Positions 48,451 through 51,207 of a stretch of 51,207 nucleotides of DNA are shown in pieces. The notes under the pieces were generated by a model. That model made no database searches. It was not told the origin of the DNA and was given only the letters and a program-made list of their open reading frames with translations. This stretch comes from Bacteroidia bacterium (lineage in GTDB: Bacteria > Bacteroidota > Bacteroidia > Bacteroidales > VadinHA17). Location of the stretch: positions 1 to 51,207 of the forward strand of contig JAPLED010000041.1 in the NCBI GenBank assembly GCA_026391475.1. Reading direction: 5' to 3'. The position numbers and the translations under genes were made by a program. How positions within the stretch are numbered: the first letter of the stretch is position 1; every line of letters starts with the position of its first letter.

Positions 48451-49029
48451 GTGAGTTTTGCGAAAGACTTTCCTGTCGTTTGCGTGGGCGGTTCGGCTGG
48501 TGGACTCGACGCATATACCCGGTTACTACGACATCTTCCTGCCGATATGGGTGTTGCTATCGTCATCGTTAATCACTTAAGAACCGTAGCCACCCTACTC
48601 CATGAGATTCTTCCACGCCATACAAAAATGCCGGTTGAACTAATCACGGAAAGACTAGACATCCAGCCCAACCATGTGTTTATCATCCCTGAAAAGCGCG
48701 ACTTACATGTTCTTGATGATGAGTTCCGCCTAAAGCCAATATCAAAGCCTAGGGGATGGCCCGATGTGATTACAGTTTTTCTCCGTTCTCTAACACAGAA
48801 CTGGGATGGCAAACTCATCGCTGTCATTGTCTCTGGATATGACGGTGATGGGGCAGAAGCGCTGTGCGGTATAAAAGAAGTAGGTGGCATTACAATCGCG
48901 CAGAAGCCCGACACAGCAGCACAACCAGATATGCCAGAGAGCGCAATATCAAGCGGGTGTATAGATTTTATTCTTTCACCTGAGGATATCGCCAAAGAAA
49001 TTGTACGAATTGCGCACGCAGTTAAGTAG
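48451..49029 (+). CDS. Stand-alone CheB-type methylesterase domain protein
   Basis: The 192-residue protein has the CheB catalytic triad: S15 in VGGSAGG, H42 in VNHL, D133 in GYDGDGAEAL. No receiver domain precedes it. The gene starts with GTG; no better ATG start in frame is seen. CheB domains remove methyl groups from chemoreceptor glutamates. In Bacteroidota lone CheB domains often belong to hybrid CheB-CheR-PAS-kinase systems; here no partner is visible and a group II intron begins about 125 bp after the stop. It may be a fragment of a larger signalling gene. Confidence 0.75.
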   Translation: MSFAKDFPVVCVGGSAGGLDAYTRLLRHLPADMGVAIVIVNHLRTVATLLHEILPRHTKMPVELITERLDIQPNHVFIIPEKRDLHVLDDEFRLKPISKPRGWPDVITVFLRSLTQNWDGKLIAVIVSGYDGDGAEALCGIKEVGGITIAQKPDTAAQPDMPESAISSGCIDFILSPEDIAKEIVRIAHAVK

Positions 49030-49662
49030 TAGATAAGCATATACCGCATCATCACAGGACAGACACAACGATATCACTATGACAAAAAAATAAAAAACGC
49101 AAGCTAATAAAAAGGACTTCATTTGGTATGGAGTGCCAAGGATGAAGTCTCACGTGTGCGCCTTGAATGGTGAATATAGATAAATTCTTAGAATTGCCAA
49201 AATTCTAAAGAAAGTCCAGAGGGTGTAAGTCCCTTATACGCAAGAGTTATGCCTTGAAGTATTAGCAAATGGCAAGGTGGTTTGGGGCGACCCAAGCACT
49301 GAAGTAAGCCAAACGGCAAAAGTCTGAACTGACGAACAGGAACAGGATACGAGGCATATCTACCTGGGTAAGCAACCACGTCATTGCAAAGCCCAAAGAA
49401 ACAAAAATGGTAGTTATGTAGATTCCGCAGGGTTAGACCAAAGGACATTTACCTTACCAAGGGAGATCTCATCGTCCACGAGTTGGCAAAGGTGAGAAGT
49501 CAGCAGAAGCCATAGTAGTTGGAGAATACGAGCTGCGAATAGATACCGCGGAGGTCTCACAAAACGACGAAGGGCCGAACATTAAAATGTTCCAAATACG
49601 GCAGGGATGCTCTGCAAGCCCTGTTATAAGCGGAACAGAGTGAAAGATGTACATAAAGTGAG

Positions 49663-50978
49663 ATGATTGAACAGGTACTGAATCGAAGAAATGTAATGAG
49701 GGCGTACCGCCAAGTGTTTGCGAACAAAGGTTCGGCAGGCGTGGATGGTATGCCAGTAAAAGAACTATACAAATACCTGACTAATAACAGGGAACGTATT
49801 GAATCAGAACTCCGACAAGGAAAATACCTGCCACAAGCCATCCTAGGGCTAGAAAAGCTCAAGAGCAACGGGAAAACACGCCTACTGGGCATTCCCACAG
49901 TTGTCGACCGGTTATTACAACAAGCGGTAGGACAAGTAATAGCTATCAAATTCGAGATGGAATTTGAGGATTACAGCTACGGTTTCCGCCCTAATCGTAA
50001 CGCCCCCAAGCGGTATTGAAAGCACAAGGGTACATCAATTCCGGTCATAGGCATATCGTAGATATTGACCTTAAAAGCTTCTTTGACGAAGTTGATCACT
50101 GTATTCTTCTGCAACTACTGTACCGCAAGGTCAAATGCCCACTCACGCTACGCCTCATCCGTAAATGGATCAGAGCACCCATACTAATAAATGGGAAACT
50201 GGTCAAACGAAGGAAAGGCTTGCCGCAGGGAAGCCCCCTTAGTCCACTGCTATCCAATATCATGTTAAACGAGTTGGATAAAGAGATGGGAAAACAAGGA
50301 CTTCTATACGTCCGTTATGCAGACGACTTTAGCATCTACACTAACAGTGATGAAGCTGCCCGCAAAATTGGGAATAGCATCTACCTGTTTCTAAGAAACA
50401 AGCTAAAACTGCCCATCAACAGGGAGAAAAGCGGAATCCGCAAACCTTTAAAATTTACAATACTAGGTTACGGCTTTGCACCCGCATACGGTAGTGGCGA
50501 GAAGGACAAATACCAGTTGGTTGTAAGCGCTAAAAGCTGGAAATCGCTCAAGCAGAAACTCAAAATCATCACACGCAAGACTACTCCAAGTACCTTCGAC
50601 GATCGTATCCAAAAGCTAAAAGAGACTGCTCAAGGCTGGCTCAACTACTTCCGAATGGCAAGTATCCAAGGCAAGCTAAAAGCACTTGATGGCTGGGTAC
50701 GTAATCGTTTAAGGTATAGCATTTGGCACCACTGGAAGAAACCTGAACGGAAGAGGAAGAACCTGCTACGATTGGGGGTCGATCAGTACCATGCCCATAC
50801 ATGGAGTAGAACACGGATGGGAGGATGGGCAGTTGCCCAGAGTCCAATTCTAGTTACAACTATTACCTTAGAACGGCTACGCAAAAGAGGATACGAGGCT
50901 ATGTACACTTATTACAAGAAAATCGCTCCACATCTTAATGAACCGCTGTATACGAGACCCGTACGTACAGTGGTGTGA
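49663..50978 (+). pseudogene. ltrA: Group II intron reverse transcriptase/maturase, broken by a -1 frameshift
   Basis: The first frame starts MIEQVLNRRNVMRAYRQVFA and ends at 50019; the second, overlapping frame from 50016 continues to 50978. The first has RT0/RT1 (NKGSAGVDGM) and the GFRPNRNA motif; the second has the RT active site YADD (50316-50327), QGSPLSPLLSNI and the maturase domain (GWLNYFRMAS, SIWHHWKKPERKRKN). At 50003-50007 five Cs occur where a normal sequence would read CCCACC, giving HQAVLKAQG; loss of one A explains the shift. A sequencing error is an alternative. The repaired protein would have about 438 residues. No HNH endonuclease domain is seen. Confidence 0.88.
50940..50975 (+). 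ncRNA. Group II intron domain V
   Basis: The hairpin pairs CCGCTGTA-TACG with CGTA-CG-TACAGTGG, with a two-base CG bulge on the 3' side and a small terminal loop, the hallmark catalytic domain V. The usual AGC triad appears as CGC. It overlaps the last codons of the maturase frame. Confidence 0.75.
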
Positions 50979-51022
50979 GAGGCTCTCCCCGTCAGTATAC
51001 CTGGCGGGGCAGTCTACTCGAT

Positions 51023-51207
51023 TGCACTACAACCGGGAACTTGTCCTTATTTTATGCACTTACCATCGTTATTTGTGTTCCATGAGCAGCCTCATTTCAG
51101 GCTGGTCTGGTGGTTTTTGGGTTATATGTTGGTGCCTTTTTTACATTTTCATTGGTTTATCGCTTCTCAATCAGCTGGTTTTACTCGTTTTTTGATGATT
51201 TTGTAAC
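51023..51207. other. Downstream exon flank, no recognised gene
   Basis: The last 185 bases are T-rich with no clear gene on either strand. A plus-strand frame encodes a hydrophobic peptide but has no start context outside the intron. This is the 3' flank of the intron insertion. Confidence 0.4.

Larger units (their letters stand above)
49156..51022 (+). ncRNA. Group II intron (ribozyme)
   Basis: The likely 5' end GTGCGCC matches the group II GUGYG start (49156). About 500 bases of structured domain I-III sequence follow, with no protein. The maturase ORF is in the domain IV position. At the 3' side a recognisable domain V (50940-50975) and a domain VI stem (CCCCGTCAG ... CTGGCGGGG) lead to CTACTCGAT, giving an end near 51022. 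The length of about 1.87 kb and the 5' and 3' landmarks support an essentially full-length intron. Exact exon junctions are inferred. Confidence 0.8.

Noticed and set aside
50938-51195. 85-codon frame at the window end
   Set aside because: It lies across the intron's domain V/VI and its exon junction and has no homologous features; probably a chance frame.

Overview
The window looks like a chromosomal segment from a member of the Bacteroidota, probably Bacteroidales or a close order. Supporting signs are a 286-residue primary sigma factor lacking region 1.1, promoters of the TTTG-N19-TAnnTTTG type, few Shine-Dalgarno sites, many exported or lipoprotein glycan-degrading enzymes (CE15, GH106, GH16), and a TPR protein paired with an outer-membrane beta-barrel upstream of gyrB. 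The species cannot be fixed from the sequence alone.

Region 1 (1-5.8 kb) is an AT-rich accessory or defence block. It opens with the 3' part of an Eco57I-like restriction-modification methylase. The 3' tail of that gene is present three times around a REP-type (IS200-like, HUH) single-tyrosine transposase, which sits in an array of a dozen short hairpins. Next come a PD-(D/E)XK-like ORF and a compact three-gene operon: RelE/HigB-like toxin, XRE antitoxin and SecB-like chaperone. This operon is best read as a toxin-antitoxin-chaperone (TAC) module.

Region 2 (5.8-35.3 kb) is mostly stable chromosome. It holds a CE15/GH106 pair with a relic of a Gfo/Idh/MocA (GH109-like) gene behind it, an SPFH protein, ftsE, the TPR/beta-barrel pair, gyrB, a DUF362 ferredoxin protein, a dacB-rlmN pair, an S9-type hydrolase, dapF, a DegP/HtrA protease, rpoD, uvrB and an L-2-hydroxyglutarate oxidase-like gene. 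A second carbohydrate group follows: an (alpha/alpha)6-barrel lipoprotein, a GH16 lipoprotein and a small exported protein. A family of GC-rich palindromic intergenic elements is scattered through this region.

Region 3 (35.3-36.3 kb) is a non-coding scar with the C-terminal stub of a tyrosine recombinase, a long hairpin and degenerate ~56-bp tandem repeats.

Region 4 (36.3-49.0 kb) is an all-plus-strand oxidative and general-stress island: bacterioferritin, exported Fe/Mn superoxide dismutase, YceI, a broken SDR gene, ferredoxin, MDR reductase, methyltransferase, FNR-like reductase, two alpha/beta hydrolases, catalase, PoxB-like enzyme, DJ-1/PfpI protein, CsbD, an lmo0937-type mini membrane protein and a stand-alone CheB domain. 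A conserved 43-bp element occurs at nearly the same distance upstream of bacterioferritin and csbD (35 of 43 identical by eye), suggesting shared control.

Region 5 (49.15-51.02 kb) is a near-complete group II intron whose reverse transcriptase/maturase is split by an apparent one-base deletion.
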